A stretch of 64,000 bases of DNA from Chaetomium olivaceum (lineage: Eukaryota; Ascomycota; Sordariomycetes; Sordariales; Chaetomiaceae): positions 124,001-188,000 of the forward strand of contig JAYWVB010000030.1 of NCBI GenBank assembly GCA_039881045.1, read 5' to 3'. Positions 23,332-33,901 of this stretch are shown one piece after another. Under the pieces are notes generated by a model that did not search any database, was not told the DNA's origin, and worked only from the letters and a program-made list of their open reading frames with translations. Positions within the stretch are counted from its first letter, which is position 1; each line of letters begins with the position of its first letter. Both the position numbers and the translations under genes were made by a program.

Positions 23332-24778
23332 CAGAGGGTGCGCGAGGAATGTGGTCAATAATGAACCCACTGCCTACAAATTCATCAGCATCTCGAGTTC
23401 AATCGAAATCAACGAGATCATGGCTGGTCTACGTGATGCCGCGTTTTGGGGGGTCGATTACAACTTCTTACATTGAGGCACTCAGTGACACAGTAGGCAG
23501 CAACTCTGCAGCTGGAGGCTCAGCAGCCAAAGTAGATATTGCAAATATTGTCGCTCAGGGACCTTTGGTCTTCACAACCTGGGATTGAACCCGGGTTTCG
23601 GCCGCATGATGCATCCCGGTCCGGGTACGGCCCCACTTGTCGGCAACGGACCGGGGTTTTAACGTCCTCCCCGATCTGTTGCCGGCATTCTGCGTTGCGG
23701 CAGTGCAATTTAGAGGAGAGAAAGTGAAGATATTGATATTCATTTCAAGAACCACGCTGACTTTGGCGGTAAGTAAGGGGAAAGAGATGACACGAGGCTT
23801 TATCAGGATTCGGTACCTTTGCAACAGTAATAGCGTGCGTCTCTTACACCTTCACGGGAAAGACGAAACAAGGCATGCCATTAATTAGATAGATGCAAGA
23901 AGCCAAAACCAGGGCAACCGAAAAGGCGAAGGAGAGTTGTCCTCCTAGCAGGATGTGGCAACCTGGGTCCCAAGATAACTTCCCGAGATGGACATGGTGT
24001 TGTTTGTCCCCCCTCATGTTACTATTGAAGGTTCATTTGGGCATTAAGACAATGGTAGCCAAATTATGAAAAGAAATGACAATGCCTAACCCTCTCACAC
24101 TGGAGTGTTCAGCAAGTCTCGTCATTTCGAGCCCAATTGTGGCTCTTTCCCGCAAGAATGAAAGAATCCAAGCCTCAGGCCGGGGGTGTGGTGCATGAAA
24201 ACATCGAAATGGTGCTCCGCTTCGTAACACTTTCACAGAGGTTTCTCTCTCCTCGGCCTCCCACACCCAACTCTTGCCTGCTGATGCGTATCAAGAAGGG
24301 TTTTCACAAAAGCTCGGCGTAAACACCACCACGTAATTGTGTTTCTTTTCTCGAGACCCGCATTTCTAGCCCTGGCTGATTCACAGCTGACAGAGAAGCA
24401 TAAATACCCCTCCTCTCTCCTTCATTCTTCCTTTCTCTTGCAGCACCACAACTCCGACATCGAGCTCTCACCTCGAGCGATCACCACAGTTGCATCTGCA
24501 GCCTCGATCATCTTGAGCTGAGACTATTTCATCAACCTCTTCATTCAGGTAAGTAAGCCTGCCAGTTTCATCATCGGTTTCCTCGACGAAAACATTTCGA
24601 ACTCGACTTGGGCGGCTTCAATCCAGTTGGGGTTGCAGAAGCGTCACTGCTGCCGCAGTACCTAGCAATGACTTCAATCCCCAAACCCCCGAACATTGCA
24701 CAATGCCATCTGTGTTTCCCTACGCGTTGGGTCCTCAGCTAATTTGGCGTGACGGACTAGAAGAAAAAGCACGTCAAA
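23332..24778. other. Promoter/leader region of the AT-hook gene
   Basis: No convincing coding sequence. ATAAATA at about 24400 followed by a CT-rich stretch suggests a promoter. CAG-GTAAGTAAG with donor at 24550 suggests a 5' UTR intron ending at one of the AG sites between about 24640 and 24665. Confidence 0.4.
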
Positions 24779-25542
24779 ATGCCTCCTAAGTCGAAATATA
24801 TCAAGCCCGATGACGCCGCCGGCAATGGCAATGGCGAAGGCCCACTTGCGATTCTCACTGCTCGAGAGCAGACCATGATGCTTCAGGGCCTGCTCACCGT
24901 CCCCGGCTTTCCTGGTGTAAGTCAATCCTCCAATGTGATGTCTGACCCCGCGGCTCTTGTCCGGCCGCAAGATATCCGATCTCCTTTCACCGTTGGCTTT
25001 GGCCTTGACTTTATGACGGCAAAGAGCTGCAGCGATTGCCATCAGATGCGCTTGCGCTTTCCCCAACACACCACTGACACATACCGCAGGGCATCCAAAT
25101 TGACTACGCCAAGGTCGCCGACCGTATGGGCCTGAAGAACCCCCGTTCCGTTGCAAACGCCTGGAGCCTGATTAAGGGCAAGATCAACGCGTACGACGCA
25201 AAGTACCGGGAGGACAACAACCTCCCCACCGCCGCCGAAGAGGCCGCCGCGCAGCAGGGCAACGCTGCCGAGGAGGACGAAAACCCGGCCCCCAGGAAGC
25301 GTGGCCGACCTTCCAAGGCGACCATTGCCGCGACCGCCGCCATCAAGCCCGTTGCTGCCGCGACCCGCGGCCGCAAGCCCGCTGGCGCCAAGGCCACGAG
25401 GCCCTCCATCATGGCCCCGCTTTCGGCTCCCCTTGCCACCGCCGACGACTTGGGTGATGAGGTGGAGGAGGAGAACGTGGAGGACGAGGAGATGGGCTCC
25501 TCGGAGGAGAAGGTGGGCGGTGCTGATCTGGGCGAGATTTAG
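24779..25542 (+). CDS. Small AT-hook chromatin-type protein
   Basis: Exons 24779..24916 and 25090..25542 are joined over a 173-bp GTAAGT...CAG intron to give 196 residues. The N-terminal half (LTAREQTMMLQGLL, then DYAKVADRMGLKNPRSVANAWSLIK) resembles a small helical fold found in many uncharacterised fungal nuclear proteins, reminiscent of a Myb/SANT-like repeat. The centre has a canonical AT-hook (RKRGRPSK) and a second basic TRGRKP, so minor-groove binding of AT-rich DNA is likely. The tail is highly acidic (DDLGDEVEEENVEDEE). Nuclear location is likely. The frame is intact and the start is the first ATG after the leader. Confidence 0.85.
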
Positions 25543-26303
25543 GCCCTCGCTGTTTGCTGTGGTTGGGGGCACTGCCCTCTCTTCTCTTTCCTGGTTTGTT
25601 GGTTTTGCTTTTTGTTCCTGCCAGGAATTTCCTGGTTTGGAGTTTGGAGGCATTGGGGTGGGTGCATTGCGTGGGGGAAGGTTTGGGAGATGCAGGCTCC
25701 TTTAAGAGAGTAGTCTGCACGATCGTAGACTAGAAGAGGCCGGAGAGCCTGCAGGTAGCAATGCCTGCCCCATCACTCGTTGCTGCTCTTTGTGATCTTG
25801 TCTCAAGTGCTATTGTCGCTGCTGACTTCAGATCGACACCTTTCTTTAGCATCATGCTTCAACGCGGCAGGCGCAAATTTCGAAGACGGGCACAAAACGC
25901 GAAAGGCACAAAAGGCAAGTAGGAGCACAGAAAGCAAAGGCGGGTATAGCATGCGGAGAGGTCACGGAAAACCACGAGGGACACAGACCGCAGAGGGTGC
26001 AGAAGATCAAGGGGAGCATAAGACGGAGAGGCGACTCGTTACAAGTTCACCGAAGCGCGGTTAGATGTCAGCAGTGACGTTGATGAGGGGAATAACATGA
26101 AGACAGCGTTGCAGGCGGTTAGTCCCATACACGATGGGGTTGCAAAACAGATCACGAGACGAGTTGGCAGTCCCTATCAACTCGATATCTCGAAGTTGCG
26201 GGTTTGAGAAATCGAAATAAAAAACGATGAGGTGCCTGCTGACGTCCGGTTGGACGTTTGTTGCAACTGACGAGATGGAAAGAACGCGTTAAGCCCCTAC
26301 CGA
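25543..26303. other. Intergenic, purine-rich
   Basis: No gene. The stretch 25870-26040 is purine-rich on the plus strand (GCACAAAAGGCAAG-like runs). Confidence 0.45.
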
Positions 26304-26510
26304 GCGAAAAAAAAAAGAGGAACTCCGCATCCAACCTTCGACTATGAAACGTACCTAACGAAACGAAAACGGACATCTCCAAACTTGGGTACTTGATATT
26401 TGTTTTCCCCATCTACCTTTTATTCCACTTCATTTCCTTTACGCGATTTCTTTTTCTTGGTTTCCTTTTCTTGTTTTCTTGCTTCTCTTATGAATTCGGG
26501 TTCTTTTGGC
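26304..26510 (+). repeat. MITE-like element, copy B
   Basis: Left end GCGAAAAAAAAAAGAGGAACTC, right end GAATTCGGGTTCTTTTGGC, T-rich interior, and the shared inner motif AACCTTCGACTATGAAACG. Same orientation as copy A, 3.0 kb away. No coding capacity. Confidence 0.58.
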
Positions 26511-26976
26511 CAGTGAGGTCGTTCAAGGTTGAATACCAAGGACCTAAGCTCGGCCACTGGAACTTCTCTGGAATCTCGGCTTCCAGCGCCTCTTTCGAGA
26601 TCTTGCATCTCGTTCCTCCCATCAACGAATACGGCAGGTGTTACCTCTAGACCTACTGTGCGCGCAAAGCCACCTCAAATCTTTTGCTTCGTAATGACGG
26701 TAGGTCGACCCTTATGGATGTGGACATCCCGACTCTAATCGTCACTGCTGCCGCCAATTTAGACACCATCGTTGTCGAGCACCGAGTCGATCTCGACTAA
26801 GTCATCGCCATCAACCGGGACATCTCTGCCAGTCGAAGGTTGACCATCTCGGACATTTTCTCATGCAAACGGGATATCAGACAAATTTGTTTAAGAACTA
26901 TCACACACTATCATACTAAGTCTTAGATCGAAACGGCGCGCATCCTACACCAAGAGATACCAGCCCATGTCCAAAT
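26511..26976. other. Intergenic downstream of repeat copy B
   Basis: No gene recognised between copy B and the stop of the dehydrogenase gene. Confidence 0.45.
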
Positions 26977-27951
26977 CTAAACAACATGTCCCTCCAGCTC
27001 CTTCTCCGTCCACTCCCACAGCTTCCTCGCCAGCTCCGCATCCTTCCCGTACGCACTCGCCTTCCCCGCAACGCCCACGGGCTGATAATACTCCCCACTC
27101 ACCAACCCCTCCGTCACGACCGACGCCCACAACTGGTTGCGTACCCCGCGATCCACAGGCGTGATCAGGTTCATACCCACCGCGACCCGCGTCATCCCGC
27201 GCACCACGGCCGGCACCCCCGTCGCCCGCTCCATCAGCTGCGTCTGCACCACCCCCGGGTGCACCGCCGCCACCGTCAGCTGCGGCTGCGCCCGTGCCAG
27301 CTGCCGCGCCCACAGGATGTTGGCCAGCTTGCTCTGCCCATAGCGGCCTACCGCGCCGAGAGCCTCGGCGTCGGTTTTGAGGGTCTCGAACATGATCCCG
27401 CCCTTGGGCGCCATCGTGTGCCCGTCGGAGGAGAGCGAGATGACGCGTACGTCGGCGACAGTGGATGTGGGGAGGTGGGTTTGTTTGAGGGCGTTGTCGG
27501 TAGGTGGCGGTCTTGGTGAGGAGGGGCAGGAGGAGTTTGGTCAGGAGGGCGTGGCCCATGTGGTTGGTGCCGAACTGGGACTCGTATCCGTCTTTTGTGA
27601 GCCCCGGCGGTGTGGCCATAATGCCGGCGTTGAGCATCAGGATGTCGAGGCGCGGGGAGGTTGAAAGGACGGTGGCCGCGGCCTTTTTGATGGAGGCAAG
27701 GAGGAGAGGTCCAGCTCGAGGACTTGGATGGACGCGTTGGGGACTTGCTGTCTGATTTCATTGATGGCTGCGTTCGCCTTTTGGACGCTCCGTGCACCGA
27801 GCCAGATGAGGCTGGGGTTATGGCGGGCGTATTCGAGAATGGCTTGTTTGCCGAGGCCGACGTTGCCTCCTGTGACGAGGATCACTTTGCCATCGAGAGA
27901 CGGGATGTCTTTTTCGGCCTCAAAGGCTACTGACTTTGATTGGCAGATCAT
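26977..27951 (-). CDS. Short-chain dehydrogenase/reductase, two frameshifts
   Basis: The ATG at 27951 begins MICQSKSVAF. The Rossmann motif VTGGNVGLGK, the NAGIM motif, and YGQSK with the catalytic Tyr and Lys identify a classical SDR, of the retinol dehydrogenase/WW-oxidoreductase-like fungal group. The reading frame is not continuous. After LELDLSS (about 27698) the text TTGCC must gain one base to continue as ASIKKAAATV. After LLTKTATY (about 27500) a second shift is needed to reach DNALKQTHLP. The remaining frame runs to the stop at 26977 (KELEGHVV). Restored length is about 320 residues. No intron fits either break. Given the same kind of lesion in other genes here, error is at least as likely as pseudogenisation. 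A TATATA lies about 70 bp upstream (28024..28019). Confidence 0.8.
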
Positions 27952-28656
27952 GTTGGAACTTGTGTTGCGGTGACGGAAAGATGGTGGTCTGTTCAACTCT
28001 GTTGCAGACCAAAACAGGTATATAGGTGAAGGGGCTTGGTGGGTGAGGGGAAGGGATTGAAACTGGAAGACATCGTTGTCCGCCGCTGGCGGGCTTTATA
28101 CAAGATGCCTCATCATGCGGCCCTAAGCCCGAATTCTTCAAGGGCCATTGGAACTTCGAACCAGCCATCTCCTTGCCATCGGACACAGCGAAAGCCGAGC
28201 GCGGGGACCAGCACATCATCAACCCTATCTCCGTCAACCGTGACCTTTCCTAAAACGGAATACAATCGAGTGGGGCGCTTGGCATGAATACCCCTTGACT
28301 GCTGATGACTGCCAATCATCAGCTGATTCATCGCCCCCCGGACCCCTGAGCGCCCAGCCAGGCTGAGTGAGGTGAGATCAACGTCACCTCTTTCCTGCCG
28401 GCGACCATAAAAGCCACCATGCTCATTCTGGAAAACAATGTCGTGGAGTGACACAAGAAGTTCTCTGTCTCAAACCAGTTCCGGTCGATGAAGGCGGAAA
28501 GACACCGCGTAGTTAACCCAGTTTGCGTCTCTGAAGTGGTTGCACCATCGAATTAGGCCCCAACGTTCGGACTTTCTATTTACGACATTTAACATTTGCT
28601 GTACCAACCCGCGGTGACATCCCGCCCATACATATGCCGACCATATCGGTGACCCC
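27952..28656. other. Divergent promoter interval
   Basis: Separates the dehydrogenase (minus) from the regulator-like gene (plus). Contains TATATA at 28019-28024 (minus) and a second TTTATA near 28095. No gene. Confidence 0.45.
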
Positions 28657-30424
28657 ATGGCGTCCATAACACAAAGTGAGTTTCGGTGGATAGCGTTAGA
28701 CTCTACACGAGTTAATCACCTAGCAGGTCCCGGCGACCTTTTCATTGTTAGTACATCTCTCGCAAAGCCCGATCCGACAACACGTCGTTTTATTCGCAGC
28801 CATGTGATGCGAGGGAAGAATGTGGGCAAATTCAGAAATGACCGCCTCAGGTCTGGCCCGCAGGCCGCCTCAAAGGGCAAAAGTACCGTGGCACATGCTA
28901 CTACGTACACCCCCGGAGCCTGGCAGGATGCAAACGATGCAGAAGCGACTACCACCGACGGCTGGACCCTTATAACGCCCCGTAGAATTGCGTCGGAACT
29001 TTCCCTGCATGGGTATGGGGGTGAAATGCAGCCATACGTAGTGAAGCTCATACACAGGGGTATGCCGGAAGCTGCATTTGCCGTGTTAGTTGGATATTAT
29101 TCGCTGACGGATCTCAAGCATTGACGGTCGTCAAGCCCGAAATCTACGCAATGCATAACATAACGACCGCGACCCCGGTAGATGACAAGGTGTTCTGCTT
29201 CCCCGACCTTACCCAGCACCCAGGCATCCTCCACTCGACCCTCTTCGCCGCCCAGGCCTTCTTCGATTTGGCTACCGGTCAAACCTATGGTCCGATTGCC
29301 CGGCACCACTTGTCGAAGGCGCTTGTCCACTTACAGGCGAGCCTCGATGACAAGAAGGAAGCCGTGGGACTTGCCACCATGGCCTCCTCGCTGTGCATCG
29401 CTGGCCATGTCGGCCGTCGTGGCAGGCGATCTCGAAACAGCCGTCAAGCACATGGACGGTCTCAAGAAGATCATCGATCTCCGCGGGGGATGGAGTCGTT
29501 CGGGTCAGACAGCATGATCGGGCACAAGGCTCGCGTGTAAGTTCTGTCCTAACCTCCCGTACTTATCTCCCTCCACCGATCCACCTTCTGACCGCTCACC
29601 CTCCACCCAGCCTCGATATCGGCCTCGCCATGGGCCTAGGCCACGACCTGCGTTTCACACGCGACGAGGACATCTCCTGGTCCCCCCAGATTGCGCTAGG
29701 CCAGGGGCCGGGGCAATCTTCCGCGGCCCGCCGCTTCCCGGAGCTGGATGCCGCTGTGCCGCTGCACATGCGGCCCGATCCGCGTCTGCTCAATGTCTGG
29801 GCTGACCTGCGCGAGTTTTCGCGGTTGGTGAATGATGCGGCTGCGAGGAAACTCAAGATTCCGATTGAGGTTGTTTTTAGGCTGAGGACGTCGGTGCCGC
29901 ATCGGTTGTTGAGGCTGAGGCTCGATGGCCGTGCGGCCGAGGCGCTGCGTCGCCGTGGTGGGGTGGTGAGAGAGGGGCTCCAGGGAGGAGATGGGGTGCC
30001 GCGTGACCCGGCTTTTTTACATGAGTTGTTGAGGCTGTCGATGATGGCGTTTGCCAAAATGCTGTTGATTAAGTTGCACAGGATTGGGAAGAGTATGGTG
30101 GTGTTGGATGATGGGTTGACGAATGTGTTGAGTGCGTGGCACGAGGACTTGGGACGGAAGCAGGCCGCTGAGGGCGCCGTGCTGGGAGAAGCGGTGGGGG
30201 CTTGGAAACTGGTTCTGTGGAGCGCGTTCGTGGCAGGCGTTTCCATCTTCGAGGACTTTAGCGAGCCCTGGCTGAACGATTTGGTGACAAGGGCTTTGTC
30301 GGGCCTTGGGCTGCGGACCTGGGATGAAACGAGGGAGGTGCTGAGGGAATTCATGTGGGTTGATCTCATGTTTGGTTATGACGGGAAGCGTTTGTTTGAA
30401 CGGTTCTGGGGGGTGGCCGAGTAA
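28657..30424 (+). CDS. Fungal regulator-like protein of the 'tachykinin family' type, with frameshifts
   Basis: This family, common in Sordariomycetes and misleadingly labelled tachykinin family, has a short conserved N-terminus (FIVSTSLAKPDPTTRRFIRSH, then VMRGKN) and a long helical region like fungal transcription-factor domains without a zinc cluster. Proposed exons: ATG at 28657, probably a 48- or 51-bp intron beginning 28676 (GTGAGT); exon to 29059; intron 29060..29118 (GTATGC...AAG); exon 29119..29536; intron 29537..29610 (GTAAGT...CAG); last exon 29611..30424. Within the third exon the frame shifts at about 29402 (GCTGGCCATG, one extra base before MSAVVAGDLETAV) and back at about 29470 (a G run one short before MESFGSD). 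The two compensate each other. Function unknown; nuclear role is inference. Confidence 0.7.
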
Positions 30425-30691
30425 CGGGCTTCGAGCGGGTGTGGTATCCAGGGTTTGGGGGCAAGTGTTTGGAAAGCCATCAAGTCATCTAGGAACAAGA
30501 GGAACAAGAGGGACGAATGTACGGGTATTAATTGATCACCCAAATAAAACTATGTACAACGAAACCATGTCGCCAGGCATATGAGTAGTTGAGTACCACC
30601 AACCAAGTAGGCGTCTTCTCAAGTCTCACGCCAACTTCTCGTCCAACTGGTTGCCGGTGCCGGCCAGCTCCTGACTCTACAAGCGCGTGAC

Positions 30692-31871
30692 TTAGAGGCA
30701 TTTGAGTACCACTGGTTGGCAGCCTGGCAGGTCCGAGCCGCTGGCAGCACGTAAGCCCCTTGCCACCCCGAACCACCACATTGTCCCCACTTGGCGGCGC
30801 ACTAGAAATTACGTTAGCATACGAACTTCATCAAGTAGTGGCAAAGCCCTGAACCTACGTTTCCGGTGTTGCCGCCGCCGTTGCCACCGGTAGGCTGCGG
30901 GGTGGACGGAGTTGTCTGCGAGCCACCACCGCCGGAGGTGCTGAGCTTGCTCTTGACAAAGGTGAGAGCCTGCTGGCCGTACTTGGTGCCATACTGCTGA
31001 TGGGAGTTGGCGTCGTTGCCGGTGCAGCAGTAGGGGTCAGTCGAGTCGCAGTAGTTCTTGATCTTGTCGGCCGAGTTGGAACCGCAGACGTAGCCGCGGG
31101 GACGGGGGGCAAACTGGAGGTGTGTGGTCAGCCTTCTGACAAATGTGGAGAGAAAATGGGACATGGCTCAGGAGGTGGAGGTTGGCTTACACCCTGGGCG
31201 GCGCAGGTGCCGACGTTGTAGGACAGGCCGGCAACGTAGCGCGGGGAGCCCATCAAGATGACGGCCTTGATCTGGGCGAGGGCTGCGGCCGAGATGGGAG
31301 GGGCCGTCGAAGTAATACCGGAGCCGCTGTCAGGGCCACCGCACACGGCGTTGTCCATAATTTGGCCGCCCTGTTATTTGTCAGTTTACGGTTCCCTGTG
31401 GTCCGAAACGTAAGAAAGATTACCCACCTGGGAATACCCGACAAGCACAATCTGGGAGTTGGGGCATCTCTGGTTAAAGCTGTTGACAGCCGACGCCACA
31501 GCGCTGGTGCCTTGCCTCGCCGAATCGCCATACGAGATCTACATATGCTTCCGTTAAAGGTTTGGCTTCGTTAGGGTAAAACTTCTCGGTAAACTCACGC
31601 CACCGCAGCTCGATTGGCCCCCGCATGCCGGGTAGGTGATGGGCTCAGCGGTAGCCCCGGGGTAAGCGCCCAGAATAAGGTTGACCACCTGGCCGGCGGT
31701 ACCGTAACCCGGGGACACGGTGGTCTCGCGAGCACCAAAGACGTGGATCTGCGGGCATTGGCGCTTGGCGAGGACGGCAGCATCCACAGCGTCGGCGTCG
31801 ACGGGCGACCCGCTGACGAGCAGGGCGTGCGCCGCTAGGAGGAGGGAAGCAATCTTAGGAGTGGGCCACAT
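30692..31871 (-). CDS. CE5 acetylxylan esterase with a damaged CBM1 exon
   Basis: Exons 31871..31599, 31538..31428, 31370..31191 and 31113..30859 join cleanly. They give a signal peptide (MWPTPKIASLLLAAHALLVSG), the start CPQIHVFGARET, and the nucleophile GYSQGG, which spans the second intron. The acid and histidine fall in CDSTDPYCC and SHQQYG. This is the cutinase-fold acetylxylan esterase family (CE5), which removes acetyl groups from xylan and partners with the xylanase 12 kb away. A Gly/Ser/Thr/Pro linker follows, then intron 30858..30802 and a fifth exon starting CAAKWGQCGGSGWQG, plainly a CBM1. The rest of that module matches only if about three extra bases and one missing base are assumed. 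The corrected stop is at 30692; the literal frame runs to 30619. Confidence 0.88.
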
Positions 31872-31968
31872 GTTGATAAGTTGACTGCGGTATGGGAACG
31901 GCTTGTTCGTGGTTCGGGCTGTGGTTGAGGGGAAAGTGGTGTTGAAAAATAGGAGCGTGGATGGAGTC

Positions 31969-31974
31969 TTTATA
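31969..31974 (-). promoter_or_regulatory. TATA box of the acetylxylan esterase gene
   Basis: Minus strand GGGTATAAAGAC about 100 bp upstream of the ATG at 31871, the same spacing as in the xylanase and the small secreted protein gene. Confidence 0.5.
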
Positions 31975-33675
31975 CCCTTGATCAAAGACGAGTCCTTACT
32001 TCACTACTACAATATTGCTAGCCTGGCAATTATGATCCGGGGTAGTGCGAGCTTGTTGTTCCACATGCCCGGTTGCTACCTACCATACAACAGCAGCCTC
32101 TTGCAGGACTCCGACTCCCGCCAGTTGCATTCCGCTCCCCCGCCGAACCATCCGAGTTCATCAGGACGGTCCTGCAAACGTTGGTTGCTACCCCTTTTCC
32201 TTCGTGGCCACCGTTAGTGTGGACCGGGGTGGGCCTTGTCCGGGGTGCTGCTCCGAAGTGGGACTGATTTTTGACATGAGGCTCAGAGAGGCTGAGAGAG
32301 CCTTCGAGAACGATTCCGAGCCCAAGAAAACCCCTGTATACAGACCCTCCCAGTCCTCCTATTTTTGTGAATGTCACGCATGTGGTTCCAGTGATGTGTA
32401 ATACCCGGGAACAGGGATGTTTGTGGGGAAGTCATGGGTTGATTGTCCGCCAGGTACGTGGGCTGTGGCATGAAAAGCTGATGGGGACCACATCTCCCTT
32501 CCGGTTCTGTGCAATCTCCTTGGCCCCGGTACCCGGTTCTTTGACGCAAGCTCAACGTTCGATGCGGGGAAAGCTGAAGACGGTGCCCAAGAAAACCATC
32601 GGCGGTCAGGGAAGATCCGAGGCTGGGAGTTTCGCCTTTAGCCTGAATCGGTACCCAACTCTCAGCGCTTCCCAATGCAACGGCAAGTTCCATTGAGCGA
32701 TTGCCACGCAGTGCTTCCGCCGTGTCGTTTCAGGGCGCGGACGAACCTCCGGCGGTCAAAACAGGCTGATCGTAATCGCACGAGGGAAATGTCTGAACGA
32801 GTGCCCAGCCTCCGAAATGTTGACTGCTAATGAACGGCTAGGAAGGACTTGTTGCCAACCAAGCAGATCTGAGCCATCTGACGCGTCGAAATCTTGTTGG
32901 AAGCTTGTTTCTGCAGTTAGAAGGGGATTAAAGCAGCCTTAATAAAGTTTGGTATTAATCAATTCATTGGGAGATGTAGCAGTCGGCCTCTGAAGGGCGA
33001 GGGCACACTGACACAACAGAATCACTTGTCCCGGAAGGTGGCCACTCACGACCCACGATACGTATGTGAAATGATGGATTGATGTGATTGCTTGTGTCCA
33101 TACACAATTTAGACACCGCACGTTATTCCGTCCATCCCCCATTTTAGTTGTCCTTCTTTCCCTCCTACAACTCTCATTCCCCATCGCATCAAGAAGTGGC
33201 TTCCCGGGGTGCTGGACGAGCCCCTGCTGCTGAAAATAACGAGACAGCAAAGCTCTCCCAAATATTTATCTTCGTTCGTCTTTGCTAACTAGATCGTGAC
33301 TGTCGGCTGGATCACAAACCTCGGGGTATATTGGTGTCAAATGCGAGGTCCTATCGAAGATGCTTAGTTAGCCAAAGTTCATAATCTGTTCTGCTCGAGT
33401 GAAGTGCGCTCACTTCAACCACCAGCCCAGTAGCAGCGCGGCCAGTTCCGATCCTAGTTACGAATGCCGTTGGTTTCTAATACGCCGTAGCCTCCCCATA
33501 TTGTATGTAGTTGATATATCTCACAACAAAACCCCCCTATATCCATTTCTGTTAAAGCCTACCGAGGACATACCCTTTTCAATTGCCCTTTTGCGTCCTC
33601 CAGCTTAGCTTCACCGTTATTCTCCATCTCATCATCTTTAATCATCTCATACTCGCCGTCCATCTAATTGTCCCC
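31975..33675. other. Intergenic, nothing recognised
   Basis: 1.7 kb upstream of the esterase. Short overlapping frames only. A single GGCTAA-type hexamer (plus TTAGCC near 32638) is present but unremarkable. Confidence 0.45.
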
Positions 33676-33835
33676 GTCCGTCCTATGGTTCCTGTTCGTC
33701 CCTTGGTTCCTGTTCGTCCCATGGTTCCTGTCCGTCCCATGGTTCCTGTCCGTCCCATGGTTCCTGTCCGTCCCATGGTTCCTGTCCGTCCCATGGTTCC
33801 TGTCCATCCAATCGTTTCTGTCCGTCCCATGGTCC
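33676..33835. repeat. 18-bp minisatellite, about 8.9 units
   Basis: Tandem units of GTCCGTCCCATGGTTCCT start at 33676 and recur every 18 bp to 33820, with the last unit partial. The four central copies are identical; outer copies carry 1-3 substitutions (GTTCGTCCC, GTCCATCCAATCGTTTCT). Unit length is a multiple of three, so the array is open in several frames on both strands, for example as VPVRPM or HGTDRN repeats. That is a by-product, not evidence of a gene. It lies 66 bp past the stop of the DUF6604 gene. Confidence 0.93.
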
Positions 33836-33901
33836 GACCTCAAAGCTGACGGGAAAGGTTGCTCCGGTGTAGAGCTACCTATGCGCCCTAATACTTTGTA
33901 C

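Noticed and set aside
23570..23645. tRNA-like segment on the minus strand with a T-arm-like GGGTTCAATCCC
   Set aside because: The T-stem has a mismatch, no matching 7-bp acceptor strand lies at the right distance, and no anticodon stem-loop can be drawn.
33676..33835. Possible CRISPR-like array
   Set aside because: Units are contiguous with no spacers, and the genome is eukaryotic.
33583..33849. Open frame encoding VPVRPM repeats, and opposite-strand frames with HGTDRN repeats
   Set aside because: They arise only because the 18-bp minisatellite unit is a multiple of three without stops; no start context, domain or splice evidence.
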